A stretch of DNA of 64,000 bases from Phytophthora hibernalis (GCA_012656075.1 JAAKBF010000221.1:1-64000); one strand, 5' to 3'; positions 32,060-44,494 are shown, counted from the stretch's first letter. Notes: generated from the letters alone by a model not told the origin. A program made the numbers and translations.

Positions 32060-32610
32060 GCGGTAAGAACATGTCATGCTACATTTAGAGCCATTTCCAA
32101 AGCGCAACCGGTGCTGCGTTACCTACTGCAAACACGATCCAACTCACTTCATGACAAAGATGTCTGTATTACGGTGTTTATCGAGTCGGAATACGGTAAT
32201 GATCCCGATGACTCAAAGCCTGTCTCTGGCTACGTTACCCCTTTTGGTGGAAATCCTATCTCTTATGGATCACAGAAACAGGGTGTCAACGCCCCGTCAA
32301 GCACGGAATTAATGCACTTTGCGATGAACGAAGGTACCCTGGATCATGGGGTTGTGTGAGAAGTGGTTGTATGAGAAGATGAAGTGACCTGCGGTCACAT
32401 CACTGCTGCACGGTGACAATCTGGCAGTATTGTACGTGACAAAGAAGTCTGACAAGCTCTCCAACACAAAGCACGTCAACAATAAGTTTTATCTCATTCA
32501 GCACATGATTGACAAGAGGAAGTTAAATACATTGGGCGTGCCGACAAATTACAACAGCGTGGACATTTTAATGAAGCCTCTTGCAAGAGACAGGTGTGGT
32601 CAGTTTTAGT
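32060..32610 (+). pseudogene. Ty1/Copia RNase H fragment
   Basis: Frames contain AQPVLRYLLQTRSN, then YGNDPDDSKPVSGYVTPFGG, NPISYGSQKQGVNAPSSTEL and HFAMNEGT. A further frame gives HGDNLAVLYVTKKSDKLSNT, KHVNNKFYLIQHMID and VPTNYNSVDILMKPLARD. This is the RNase H domain that closes Copia polyproteins. Stops and shifts near 32360 break it. The rest of the element and its LTRs were not found. Confidence 0.82.
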
Positions 32611-34139
32611 CGCAGCTCAACACGATGTCTCTCGAACAGACTCCAGTTGTAGATGTTCAGGAGCACGGCGCGCTGCCAAACCAAAGCCAACATGATGTGG
32701 ATTATGAAAGACTCTATGTCGATGAAAGATTATCATGCTGCTATCTATTCTACTGATGCGTCCACCAACAAGCGCGCTGCAAACTAGATTGTGTGAAGCT
32801 ACGGGTACCGGTGTTACTGCTGCGTGGGACATCCAAAGCGTTAGACCTCTCCACTTGCGAGCATTGACGCGCGTCGAGAACGAGTGTGAGTGTGAGATAC
32901 AGATCTGGTTGGGATGTGAAGCCGGCGCGCTGCGCCACACACACAATTTGTCATGCTGGTAATTCCGGCTTCCTGCCGAAGACTGCAGTGATGCCGCTGC
33001 AATCACGTATAGCTCCGGCGAGGATTGAACCAGTTACGGCGCAACGGACGCTACAGTTGACCGGAAGCTGCTGCTACAAAGGCGCTGCCTGTTACTGGAC
33101 TTCGCCCCGCGGGCGACACTTCTGCGTGCAGCTGCGATTGCACACCGCACTGCCAGAAGCTAAGGTATCACGCGAGGCGAAAGTCCTAGTGCTTCCTGCT
33201 GCTGCTGCTACTTTCCAAATGCTGTCTGGTGCTGGACGTTTCACTTCCGATGAAACACCTGAGTGCTGCTGCACACACTCACAGCAAGCGAAGCAAAGAG
33301 ATGTGCGTTAGAAGGCATTAAACGGCTAATATATCGTAGGGTTACGAGGGTAGGCTAGGCGTACGTGCGCTGCGTGCACCGGGATGTCGAGTTCACTTCT
33401 CGACTCACCTCCACCGATCCAAGCCCCTCGAGTCCCTGTAAGGTGTAAGCCCTTGCTACCTCCGGTGTCACGGTAGTTTTTCACTACCTGTGTAAGTCCT
33501 GGAAAGCAATGACTTGCAGTAAAGGCGACGACTCTGTGAGTCTCAGCCGAGATACCATGTTGCACTCGGCATATCGTCTATGTGGTCGAATTAACAAAAT
33601 GATCCGCTTCTGTCCGCAAAAATAAAAAACACATGACGTTTGAATATCTCGACATGAAAAGTAAAGCAGACAAAGAAATTCCGCACAAGCCTTGGTCCAT
33701 TCTACGTATACCCATTGATGCGACGCACATTTGCAGGTGGGCCTCGGGCTTACCGTATTCTTGCGGCTATCAAGATCCACTCGTTTCTGGTGGTACTTCT
33801 GCGCCAAGTCCAGCATTAAGATAAGTCGGCACATCATCTTTCTGTCGTATTGTTGCGCTATCCTGTGGAGAGTAATTGAGGCACCCCACGGCCCATTCTC
33901 CAGCTGAGCAAAGGCCCATCGTTTTTTCGTCCTCCAAGCCAATCACCCCAAGGCTACGTAGGCCGTGTCTCGTACTTCCTAGCGAGCGTAGCACTCCGGT
34001 CATTTCCATGGCTACACAGGTCATGTCCCTTATTCCCTTCAGTGTCCTCTAATGGCCTCCCTCTGTACGTTAATACGGATCTATGAGCACACACCCAGTT
34101 TCTAGCATCTTCAAGGTGATGAACCAAGTGCATTATGTA
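32611..34139. other. No recognisable gene
   Basis: Possible downstream part of the Copia element near 32620, then anonymous sequence. Frames of up to 152 codons (for example minus 33484-33942) have no domain and atypical composition. A ctgctgctgct run near 33195-33215 is low-complexity. Confidence 0.35.
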
Positions 34140-34539
34140 CTAGACGGAAAAACAGCAGATCGAGACCACGAGTGAAGTGCCAACGAGAAGCCTGTACGAG
34201 TCGAAAACCTTTCCGACGTGCAAAACATTCTCAGATTCACCCCTGGGTTTTCGGCCATTCAGACATCGCTCGTATTTCCGAAGTATATATGGAGAAGTAC
34301 TTTGGAAGTTCAACCAGCGCGCTAGGCATCGATTCGGATGGACGGGACCCCGACCGAACAAGAGGGGTTCGTTGAGGCCAGGGGTCATCAAAAGAACTTT
34401 GCCAGCGGCTAATTGGGCCTACTTCGACGGATTAAGATCACTGAGAACATAAAGGGTCTGCGCGGGGTAGTCTCAGCTTGAAGCCCTTGTTGTCGACCTG
34501 AATAGTGGCCCTACTACAGCGACGTTGCTCCCCTTAAGC

Positions 34540-35400
34540 TGTATTGACCGATCGGATCAGGGCCTCATCGGCGATGGCCGATATAGGTCTGCCATTCGCT
34601 TTTAGATTGTGGTTAGCCGGGTCGCGGTGTAAGAACGGCAACAGGTATATCGTACCGGTGATCGACTGCACTACGAGGAACGCCATGGTGATGGCGGTGC
34701 CGAGAGATATGTCCAAAACAAATTGCGAAGTTCATTGCGGAGAAACTGGTGTCAGTCTACGGCCCAATACGCGAGATTGTAATGGATTGGGTAATGGAGT
34801 TGAACGGAGTGGTCGTGATACAGCTGGTTAGATATGAAAGGCAAATCAAGTGATACCATCGCCCTATCGACCAGCGCTAGTGGTCCTGGTGGAGCGATTC
34901 TATACCGTACGTGGAATGGCACGGTGGCACGTCTCGGAGACGCATAATGACTAGAACAAGTGGATCCCCGGTGCGGCGTTTGCGTATAATAGTGCTCGTC
35001 ATTCGGGAACGGGATACAGCCCCCACGAGATAATGATGGGCAGGCGGCTACTGGCTCCTAATATACTAATGCGGGCTGGCGTAACGCAAGTCGGTCCATT
35101 TGAAAATTACCACCGGGCGTTGGTGGAGCAGATGGCCCGCGTGACAGGAGCAGCGAAGGCAGTATTGGACAGGAATCAGCAGTGTAGGCGCTGTAAGACG
35201 ATCGTAAGGTGAAGCAGCCCAGTGAATTTGTCGTCGGAGACGTTGTGTGGATACTGAGGCCACAGAGGGGCACGGGCAACCCGAAGTTAGTTCACCAGTG
35301 GGTCAGGTCACCGAGGATACAGGTTTTGACAATTGGAGAGTCGCACGCGAGGACAATAGTGACGAGCTCGCTGTGCACTGCAGCTTCATCGTGTTAGTGA
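34540..35400 (+). pseudogene. Ty3/Gypsy integrase fragment
   Basis: GNRYIVPVIDCTTRNAMVMA (near 34640) is the start of the integrase core with its first catalytic Asp. AFAYNSARHSGTGYSPHEIM and GRRLLAPNILMRAG (34978-35075) come from its end, and YDRKVKQPSEFVVGDVVW, near 35200, is the start of the C-terminal domain. The middle of the core is decayed and stops are frequent. It differs enough from the 11.5-13.0 kb remnant to be another lineage. Sequence at 34140-34540 is unassigned. Confidence 0.78.
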
Positions 35401-37119
35401 GTTGTGCGGAGGACTCGCTCGGCAGCGTGGTCGACCGGATAATTCTACTGCTGACTGAAGAAGAAAAGGCGACGGAGGAGGCCCGCGGCAGCGAAGGAGG
35501 CGACTCGAGTCAGGACGGTACAGGGTAAGTGTGGAGATCGAGGTGAGCCAAACGGCAGGGTATCCTGTGGAAATGGGAGGACAAGATTGTGGCACCACCA
35601 GTGCAAAGTCCGCCAGGAATAGCGGTCGGAGGTGAAGTGGTGCGAGCAGGCGGATGATGGCGAGGAACAATCACCATTGCCAATTCGGCGACCGAGGCTG
35701 GACGTTAGTGAGCGCGCAGCGATAGAAGATACCAGTGTCAGAACGCGGTGACGGCGAGACGAAGCTGACGGAGCCAGGGCAGTCCGCGCTGCAAGACGGT
35801 GTGCGCAGGGCGATGAATCAGACTCCGAGACAAAAAGGGACGTTGGTGCAAAGGGTTATCGTGTGGGTCACGGTGGTGCGCGTGCCGCAGGACGCGACGG
35901 AGGCACGGCAATTGAACGTCACGAGCACGACGGATTTCCACGACACCGACGGAGTGGTGATAGTGGAGTCGCAGCGGGACAGCACGTCGACGAAGGCTGT
36001 GGAAGCCGTGAAGGCAGCATTGCTACGCGTGGTGGCGTTGGCGAATGCCGGAGGGAAAACGAGTGAAATATGCGAGGGTCTCAGCGGCAGACAGGACGGC
36101 GGTGGCTAAGATTCTACGAGGCCAAGGGCGGTCTAGACGATTGAACACGATGCCGCAGATTCTTCAGGTAGAAACGGCTGGCCACATCGTTCAGCTGGCT
36201 CGCCGACGCGCGCAGAATCGGGCGATACGTCGTTGAGCACGAAGTTGAGTGCGGCACGGTGCCAGGGCGACAGACGAACCGAAGATGGCTTACGGCAGAA
36301 GAGTTTGAACAGCTGCACGACGCGGACAAGATCACGGACGATCTTAATGCCGGGAATGGTGTGTAGTTGAACATCGAGTCCCTGGCCAAAGAAAGGAGCA
36401 GCTGAGCGACGTACGGAGTAGACGGTTACAATTGATTTGACGAGCGACTAGCGGACCGCCGAACGATGACAAATATTGGCAGCGGAGGCGTGGATGTGGC
36501 AGCGATGAGCCAGTAGGCTCCAGGCACCGATTGATGGAAATACATGACAGATTGAAGTTGCCGGGTGGAGACGATTGAAGTTCGCAAGGCGAGTAACCCG
36601 GAGGCAAACGACAGGAAATTAGTATGAACAGCGGGCGACGAGACCGTGCCACGAGTAGCGTGAGGCCAGGAGGTCAAGTGGGCACCCGAAATGATTAAAG
36701 ATCGGAAAAGAGGGGCGGCTTACCCGAGCCATGGTCGCCAAACTCCTCTCTCCTCGACGTGTCTATCCCAAGTAACATCAATGGTTGCGGCCTGATTAGG
36801 CTGGTGATGACGCTCAGCCTCACACCTGGACAGTCACACAGTGATTTCTTGCGCCCGTAGGCTGAACCTTGTGAATTGGCAGTTAAAATTTATCGACCCT
36901 AAGTGGGGAGACAAAACATAATCGCATACGTGTCTGCGGAGAACAATGATTTGGTGATAATCCGTCATTCGTAGGTGCAGCCAGGATATGCATGCGTCGT
37001 TGCATCGCCGATTTATCAGCTCATTTTCATTAAACGTTTCATACGAAATCTAAAATCACATCAGTCACGGGAAATATTCGTGGATTTTACACAAAGCTCT
37101 TTCGGTCAGCAAAATTAAG
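35401..37119. other. Region after the Gypsy integrase, no assigned gene
   Basis: Purine-rich on the plus strand to about 36700. A plus frame at 35735-36109 (124 codons, with DATEARQLNVTSTTDFHDTD and STKAVEAVKAALLRVVALAN) reads like protein but has no domain I recognise. It may be the end of the retrotransposon polyprotein or an added frame. Beyond 36.7 kb nothing was found. Confidence 0.35.
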
Positions 37120-37440
37120 GAAATAATTACAGCCAGAGGCTTCTACAGTACATGCACGACCAGAAAGCAATGATCACACTTTGGGAGGGGTTTTGGTTGA
37201 GTAAATGCACAGGGACAATTGTTATGTCTACAGCAAGTAGCAGCCGTTTACTTAATATCTTGAAGTGAAGCGAAGCTAAATCGACGCGTCGGTGGTTGGT
37301 GTGTTTCTTAAGATTCCTTCAACTCAACATTTCTTCAACCCAATAGCAACAGCAAAACGTGTTTCCCGCCCTCTATGTTAGTATCATTCGCATAGGTATT
37401 TCATATTCACATGTCAATTGTACTCAAAAGAAGAACATGT
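37120..37440 (+). repeat. Repeat family B, diverged copy
   Basis: Shared pieces with the 26-kb copy include ttgagtaaatgc and atcttgaagtgaagcgaagc, with the following ggtggttggtgtgtttctt stretch and tcttcaaccca. It is more diverged than the other copies. Confidence 0.5.
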
Positions 37441-37766
37441 GCAACCTTTCAGAGCCAGAACCGCACACAAGGAATTGTCCTCCATCGATTAATTCTGAAA
37501 ACATACGAGGCGTTTGTAGAGCTTCGAATGTACTTCGCAAGAAAACCGAAGCGACGGTGGGGAACCAAGTAGCCCGCCATCCTAGTCAGCAACCTTGTCA
37601 TTCCGGACTATGAAGACCTACGATCTTACAACGACTGTGACATTTGCGTTGTATCTGATTCAACATCACTGATATCGTTGTAACTGTCGTCGCTGTCGTT
37701 CGCTAGGTGATCGTCGAGCTCCATCGGGTGACGGAGACGCTTTTTCGGCGGTATATTTCTTGGCTG

Positions 37767-38545
37767 TCAGAAGTGACCATTCATCCGGATAGTCCGAGGC
37801 CAGGGGCCGTTATCGGGAAGTCGTTGCTCTCCATCATCATTGCGACGAGCTGACTGGTGAAAATCCTCGTTGTGTCTAAACAGCGTGGTGTCTGCAGTGT
37901 TGCCCCGGCAATGTTGAGTGCAGTTGATTGCGAGTCGGCGTGGGTTTACTGAAACATCCACCTTAAAGCCATACTGTTTGTGTTTGGCACTGTAAAAAGG
38001 CATGGCCTTAGCCATAGAACCACCAGGGCGACTGGTCTGTTGAAAGGTGACGTTCGTCGTATACATGGAACTTGAAAAATTCCGGGGCGTGTGGCCGGAC
38101 GTCACCAACGATCTCATGCTAGACTGGTCGGCTTGAGAAGACACACATTCTTCGTACAGCTTCGAAGTGACCACCTCAATAAACCCCGGGATTGTCTTGA
38201 TGAAAGTAGGTATTTTCACTTTTAAAATCCGTGACAATATCTCCCACGATCCACCGCACTTCATCACGACGCACATCATGAAGAATTATCCTTAGCAGTG
38301 AACGTTGAACGTCGGCTACGTCCTACGTTCCAGTAGCGATGGACATGGCTGCAAACCGAGAACTAAATGGTATTCAGCTCCCTTGGTGAGAAGTTGGAGA
38401 GCTTGAACATGGCTTCAGCCCCACCGTCTCTGTAGGTCCCATCCTGGAAAAGGCACGTTGACGTGACATTCGTCTCATCGTCGTCCGGCTCGGTCGGGAA
38501 CTGACTTAGTTCCTTGCGCCGCGCCTCTTCTCGATCTTTGAGCAC
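37767..38545 (-). pseudogene. DDE_Tnp4-like endonuclease fragment
   Basis: Minus strand: MFKLSNFSPRELNTI near 38370-38410, then TNVTFQQTSRPGGSMAKAMP, FYSAKHKQYGFKVDVSVNPR, AINCTQHCRGNTADTTLFRH near 37870-38050. The VTFQQ..R and YSAKHKQYG..V arrangement is that of the catalytic core found in DDE superfamily 4 proteins, which abound in oomycetes. At least one frame break separates the N-terminal part from the core, and the C-terminus runs into unrelated frame. Pseudogene. Confidence 0.65.
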
Positions 38546-39308
38546 GCCTGTTTTGCTCTCAAATGATCAGCTTGGGTGAAATGTGCACGGGCTGAGCGCG
38601 TCCTCGGCGTTGACTGAGGCCTGGGCGCTGTTCGCCAAGACGTGCGCGATGTTGTAGGCGCTGGAGATTTGAAGCGGCGAGCGTTGCGAGGCGAGCGACG
38701 AGTGAGACATGGCAGACGGTCGTGACGACATTATCGATGGTTTTGGTGGGAGGGATGGGCAGCAACGGAAAGAAATCGAAAGTAGATGAGTTAGTTTCGA
38801 GTAGCTTCCCGCCTTTGTCAGTTACAACAATCGATAAGGTAGAGAGTGTGGTGGAAAGTAGATGCGGTATATGATCATCGACCAGGTTTAAGCGAAGTTG
38901 CCATGTCAATGATTCTTGACCAGCCGAAATACTGAACACATGCCTGAGTTCTTATGTTGTATGAATTTTGCTCGACGAATTCTATTCCATTTTTTTCTAA
39001 ACAGCCGTGCTTTTTAAGGCACGCGTTGCTGCACCCAACTAAGAAATCTGAGACGAGCCAATTGTGCCCAGTCACACCCAACCGACACCCAAACACGCCC
39101 AAGTGACGCCCGTGTGACCCCCAATTGGCCCCCAATTCGATAGAGTCAGTTTGGAGCGTAAAGGTGCGGAGCTGTATAGCCGGATGATGTATACTAGCAC
39201 TTAAGCGGAGTGGTGATGATCTGAATGAATCATTCACCAAGTCGGTCATTCACCGAGTCGACCAAGCACCGAGTTGACAGAGTCAAAAGGGACAAACAGA
39301 CACCAAGT
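38546..39308. other. No gene; local short repeats
   Basis: Two small repeats are visible: a cccaa-rich stretch at 39056-39140 and caccgagtcgac-type units at 39235-39285. The sequence at 38940-39000 (ttttgctcgacgaattctattcc) resembles family B near 61375. No protein is supported. Confidence 0.4.
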
Positions 39309-40020
39309 AGACTATAGTACTGGCCACCCGCAATGATACACCATTTTTGACGCCCTAAATTTTATACTTCCAGACCGAATTTCAGGAAACTGTAAGTATC
39401 ATCAGATTGTCTCTGTCTCAAACATGGCACACTTGTGTAATCATTACCACTTTTTTAGTTCTAAGTGGCCAAAATGCTGCTTAAAAACACCTTTCCTCAA
39501 ATTAGCAATCTCGTTTTGGCTTGCGACATGTCGAGTCAGCAAACATATGGAAAAGATCCTTTAACTTCATATTTGTATCGCATTTCAAATAGGAGGGAAA
39601 AAATCCGAAGATTAGAAGACGGAAAACGTCAGATTGTAATGTCAAATTTCATCGATTCTTCAACTTTACCGAGTTCAACCTTCGCAACAAGCAGGGCTTA
39701 TAAGCTCGCTTGGGCATCAATGCAGAGCTTAAGATGTTAACACCACGCAGCCATTATTAAATGGTCCTTGTAGACAATATTAAATCCACAAATAGAAATG
39801 TAGTAATAATGTCTCCAAATATTAGGTTATGAAAACGCCTATGCAAGATGAGTTCGTGGATTCAGTTTAGTATTGATTTACAAACCAATGCAACGTATGC
39901 GTCCATGCAAATGGCATCTTTAATTTGATAGCTCATTTACCTCTCTGGGGGCAGTAGTTTAAGAGCTATTGCAATTCTTAAAAATGGTGTATTAATGCGG
40001 GTGGCCAGTACAATAGTAGC
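39309..40020. mobile_element. TIR element of about 710 bp with about 33-bp terminal inverted repeats
   Basis: The left end gtactggccacccgca..atacaccattttt (39316-39349) faces its inverse at 39980-40010, with only two or three mismatches over about 34 bases. A few more complementary bases (ctatagtac/gtacaatag) lie outside. The interior is AT-rich. A plus frame of 91 codons at 39465-39740 (ISNRREKIRRLEDGKRQIV) has no domain I know. This is most simply a non-autonomous DNA transposon. A TA target, as for Tc1/mariner, is possible but not proved. Confidence 0.7.
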
Positions 40021-40179
40021 GCACGCATTGACTAAGTAACATGTGGACACTCTGACCAGGAAGTCCAGGGTATCATTAACTAGTGCATTGAAATTTGATC
40101 GTGGGCATAGAAGACGATCTACTCAACATAAGTTACCTTAAGCTTACACGCACATGCAAAGATAAAGGTATCGAAGACA

Positions 40180-41422
40180 CTACAGCGTCTTCTTGTCCAA
40201 ATGGCCGAGCGGCTCACCTCCGCAAAACATCTCAAAAGCGAGTAGGACGTACACTCCGCAATTGTAGCTATCCGTCTGAATTCCCAATCCCGACTGGAAG
40301 GTTTGAACACGAAATCCTGTGTCGGCGCCTCTTGGTAGAAGGGTGGACAGCGTTTGGGCTACGGCGCGAACCCCAAGCGTATAAGAAGAGGCGCTAGAAT
40401 CGTAGATGAATATCTTGCCCTTGTCGAGATCTATCATCACAGAGCACCAATCGTTGCCGTTACAGTTAACTGGCACAAGCACCTTCTCCTTTGAAAGCCC
40501 CGACAATGCTCGCCGAATAGCTTGTCTGTCTGCACTGATGGTTCCTTCTACGACGACGCCGAGGGTTGCAGCATCCAATACGACGATGTTAGAGTCGGAG
40601 CCAAACTTCTTCGTCAGCACCATCTGCATTATATCGTCGCTAAGGCACTCTTTCGCAGTGAGGTCCAGCACTCTTGCCTGCTCAATAAGAGCCAACATAT
40701 TAATACACAATGAATATTCGATGCAAAAAAACGATTATTCTTACCTTCGTTGACAGAATGGGGATGTTCTTAAGCATCGTAGGCAGCTCTGGATTCTCTT
40801 TGATAATAAAACTTGCGTTGCCATGGTGCGAAACTCGTCCAAGTCAATGTTTTTATCTTAAGCAAAATTGCACGTGCAAGGTGCCACTTTTTCATGAGCG
40901 CTACGGTTGAGTTAGCAAATACACTGACACCAACGATTTCAAGCGCAATGTCCAGCTCGCGCACGCCAGGGTACGTGCGTTGGTACGCTGTCACTTTCGC
41001 CATGCACTTCTTCAGCATATCCAACGAAAATATTCTAATAATTTCTTCTTGTCTCACTAAGAGTTTGTTCGCAGGAAGTTTTAAAATATCGTGTGCTATC
41101 GGAGGTTTTGGATTGCTTACAAACACGAACTGCTGAAACGGAGCAGGTTTTCCTTGGACGAGTTGAAGGTTGGTCTGCTGTTCATAATCTCGTTTACCAC
41201 CAAGAGATTTAGTTGCTTATCATGTATTCCGATGTCCTCCTCGACCATTGAAATGGCCAGATTTCTCTTTGCCATGACGGCTTTGGGTTTCTGTTTGGGA
41301 CGTCCTCTCGCTTTGGGTGGGCTTTGAAGCTCAAAACTATCATCCGCGTCGTTCAGATGAACCGACCGCCGCCTGGGCTTCATTCGATTCAGCAGTAGAA
41401 GTGTCCAATTGGACATGCACAC
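40180..41422 (-). pseudogene. Ulp1-like (C48) protease with AT-hook region
   Basis: Cysteine protease of the SUMO-protease fold. KARGRPKQKPKAV near 41310 is an AT-hook for minor-groove DNA binding. After further frames (41126-40770) an intron at 40744-40678 leads to the protease domain: VLVPVNCNGNDWCSVMIDL, GKIFIYDSSASSYTLG and QTDSYNCGVYVLLAFEMF. The Asp (YDS), Gln (QTDS) and nucleophile Cys (NCG) of the triad are present. The catalytic His, normally directly before the Trp, is replaced by Asp (NDW). It may therefore be inactive. Ulp1 genes riding with MULEs are known in plants; the purpose is unknown. Confidence 0.75.
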
Positions 41423-41829
41423 CTATCTCAGCCTCTTCCGTGATCAACTAGGCTGCGTCGGTACCCAAACGAACTTCTTGAGTACCCAACTGACTCGATG
41501 CAACACCCAACTGGGTAGTCTGCCCCGAATCCGACGCTAATCCTTCGCCATTGTCATCTTCGCAATCCTGGGAAGGTGCTTCGGTTGCACCCTATTCGCC
41601 ACACACTACCTCCGTCTCCATTAAGACTACCGATCTATCGCCTTCTATGTGAATCGACGCGTCACCCGTATCTGCTTCTGTAGGAAGTTCACCAGTAGAC
41701 GTCGTTTCAGTAGGAAGTTCATCAGTAGATGTACCACGATGCTGCGGAATTGCAGTGTATTCACCGTGCTTGAAAAGAGAAGCAGCATCTTGGAGGGCTT
41801 TCAAAGCTGGCTTGTACTCTCGCATCCCC

Positions 41830-44322
41830 TAACCACTCAAATGCTCACTGATAGAGGTTTAGCTTCTCGAAATTTGCGGTTGGAGCTCCAAGCTGTAGTA
41901 GTCGAATCTTGGAGAACACGAGACACGGCGAAAGATTCTCCAGAGAATTGTGGCATGTCGGATCTTGTACGTAGTGACGACAGCTGCCACCGTGGATGTA
42001 TGAGCTGTGTGGGAATTATATTATCCATTCAAAGAGCTGTTCGAAGAAAAAAGCGTGTCGACACGGCAATAGTCTTGAGCTCATGAACAGACATGAGCAC
42101 GACCAGTCTCGTTTCGTGACCGAGTATTTTCTCCGTGGTTCATCAAGCGACTCCTCCTCGTCAGCTTCTTGCTGAATCCAAAATACATCAGGTACAACCT
42201 CTTCGAACTAGTACTTGGCCGTAGTAGTCGCAAAAACGTACTGCTCGTAAACGAGTTCACACGCGTTCTCACTGATCAAATTCGATAAAAAGTGCATCTC
42301 AAGGTCGTATTTGGGATTGTGGACGTTAGTCAGCTTGTACGGAAAATCAGTAAACTTCTTCTGTCTGGTAGCACATGATCGAAACAATACATTCGTCTAC
42401 CCCCATCAAAGATTCGACCAGGACTTTCAATTGTTTCCACGAGGCTTCAAGTCGATTATTTGTGTTGTTTCCCATGGTGACTGCATTCTGCCGCTCAAAC
42501 GCACACCACATATGGCGACACTTATCCCCATTTTTAATGAAAAAGCTCTCAAATGGGTGTTTGGGCGAACCATCACCGTCCTCGTCTTCTGATCCCAACT
42601 GATCACTTCGAGCACCCAATGGATCACTTCCAGAACCCAACTGTTCCCTTCCAGCACCCAACTGATCAAAACTCGCATCCAACACCTCCGTGTCAGCTAC
42701 AACTCGACCCGGACGTGTCTCTCTTTGCGCCACACCACCAGGCCCAACAGCCATAATGTGCCTCGTGTACTCGCGGTACCGCATAAATTGCCTCTACGTC
42801 CTTGCGTACACGATGAGGTTAACAAGTCCCTGCAACTGCTGCTTTTGCCAAGCAGTAAATCCATACGCCACCCATACAATCTCCTCTCGAAGATACTTGA
42901 TCATATGGAACTGACATAGTAACACGAGCACATCAGGGAAAACCACCTTGAGCACGGACATCGCTGTGAAGTCCTTGTCAATCAAAATGCACTTGGTGCG
43001 AGTCCATGCCGGGTTGTTGCGCTAGAATTCTTCCAGCGCCGTCCGTAGCGTAGCACGACGTTCATTTTGCACAATTGCATGTTGAACGAACTGCCCTTTT
43101 CCGAAAGGGTCGTGGGTCATAATTGAGAAGACCTTGTACTTGGACGCGTTAGTTCCATGCGTGGCGTCAATCATCAATACTTCTGGAAATCTGTCGAATA
43201 GCTCACGCATATGCTTGGTCTGTAGCGTGATGCATGTGGCGATAGTTTTGTTTCCGACAGAGTCGACAATGATTCGACCAAGATTCCCAGGTTCCTGGGA
43301 AACTCAAGCATCCACAACTTCAAGCGCTTTGCGCTTGTCGGTGCTGTATTATCACGTTTCTTGAGCCTCCGGACGAGATTTTGCACGTCTTGATTGGTGG
43401 GGTGACAGACTGATTTCTCTTGAATGTACTAAAGGATCCGTTTCTTTCTGGCTCCTGCTTTCCGAAGTTCGTTCACAGTGCCCAACACTTCCGGTTCCAG
43501 CGCTGTCCTGTTGTGGGGATAGTGTCTGAATGTCTGCTCGTGCAAGGAGTGATTGTGCACCAACCTAGCCAAAGTAATCCGCAACACAAATTTTCCATCC
43601 GACACCTGAACGCAAGCATTGATCTAAAGAGTAGCACAAATAGCACGTTAACCCAATAATCACCCAACTGGTTCCCATCGGAAGCCCAACTTTATCCAAC
43701 CGAGACCCAACTGGGTAAGGAAAGAAAAAACTCACCTGAGCATCGCAATCCAGGGCCCTTGATTGTATCCGCTTCCACTTTCCTTGACCACGCGACCTGT
43801 ACTTGCCCGCATGTGTGTAGACAAACGACTTGCCGTAGTTCTCCCACTTCTCCGGAAGCAACGGCGTCTTGGACCCCGACGAGCGTATGATTTTGTTTCT
43901 TGCAGCCACCGTGTTGTTTGTACGCACGCGGAAGCTATACAGCAATAACAAATAAATCAAAATGTGCCCCATCTTCCTTTTGCAACACGATGCGTGCGAT
44001 GAGTGCCTTCCGATAGCGTACCTGGTACGTTGCCTTCATGTATTCTTGTAGATACTCGTCCAGCTCCCTCCATGAGCCGAACTGCGTCCTGCACCGCTTC
44101 CGTTTCCTCGTCACCATCCGGCGGGACACTTGAAGGAGGCTCAACTAGGCGGCTGTGCTTGGACTGCGACGTGTAACTGCTCCCACTGGACGTCTCCTCT
44201 GCCGAATCGACCCACTCGTCATCACTGCACACAGCCGACGAGGCGTCGGTGCCCGCGTCGCCCCTGAGTGGTGCCTGCGGCGGCGCCCACACCACCGTTT
44301 TCATACGCAGATCGCGCCCCAT
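41830..44322 (-). pseudogene. MULE transposase with SWIM zinc finger
   Basis: Cut-and-paste transposase. From the minus-strand start near 44322: MGRDLRMKTVVWAPPQAPLR; EYLQEYMKATYQVRY; LPEKWENYGKSFVYTHAGKY and SRALDCDAQ, followed by an intron (gtgag donor near 43735, ttag acceptor near 43623); then LMIDATHGTNASKYKVFSIM with the first catalytic Asp near 43170; MIDKDFTAMSVLKVVFP and VLLCQFHMIKYLREEI near 42960 with the second; TMGNNTNNRLEASWKQLK near 42430 with the Glu region; and finally WSCSCLFMSSRLLPCRHAFF near 42050, a C-x-C..C-x-H SWIM finger. Frameshifts and one stop (near 42210) make it inactive. Four 7-residue units (DQLGAGR type) interrupt the core near 42600-42680. Confidence 0.85.
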
Positions 44323-44494
44323 TTCGATTTCCCTCGCTGATTCTTTTCTAAATTAGGGACGGGAGTGGGGTATACGTGGGGATATAAACAATACTCCAGA
44401 CGGATAAATTAGAATCAGGTTTAGGGGTAGGTAAAATTCTGATCCGATATTCACCTAACCTAGTTGGGGCAGCACTCTTTTTAAATCGCTGGAG
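44323..44494. other. Upstream flank of the MULE
   Basis: No gene. A MULE terminal inverted repeat would be expected in or near this stretch, but I could not match one to the region just below 40180. Confidence 0.35.

Larger units (their letters stand above)
40180..44322 (-). mobile_element. MULE (Mutator-like element) with SWIM, AT-hook and Ulp1 modules
   Basis: Minus-strand coding modules lie in one direction over 4.1 kb: MULE transposase N-terminus, DDE core, SWIM zinc finger, LG-rich linker, AT-hook and Ulp1-type cysteine protease. Two good introns (about 43735-43623 and 40744-40678) connect them, so the locus may have encoded one long protein or two neighbouring ones. Terminal inverted repeats were not identified. 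Confidence 0.7.

Noticed and set aside
33484..33942. Minus-strand frame of 152 codons
   Set aside because: It has no domain or conserved-looking segment, and flanking frames of similar length occur by chance in this region.
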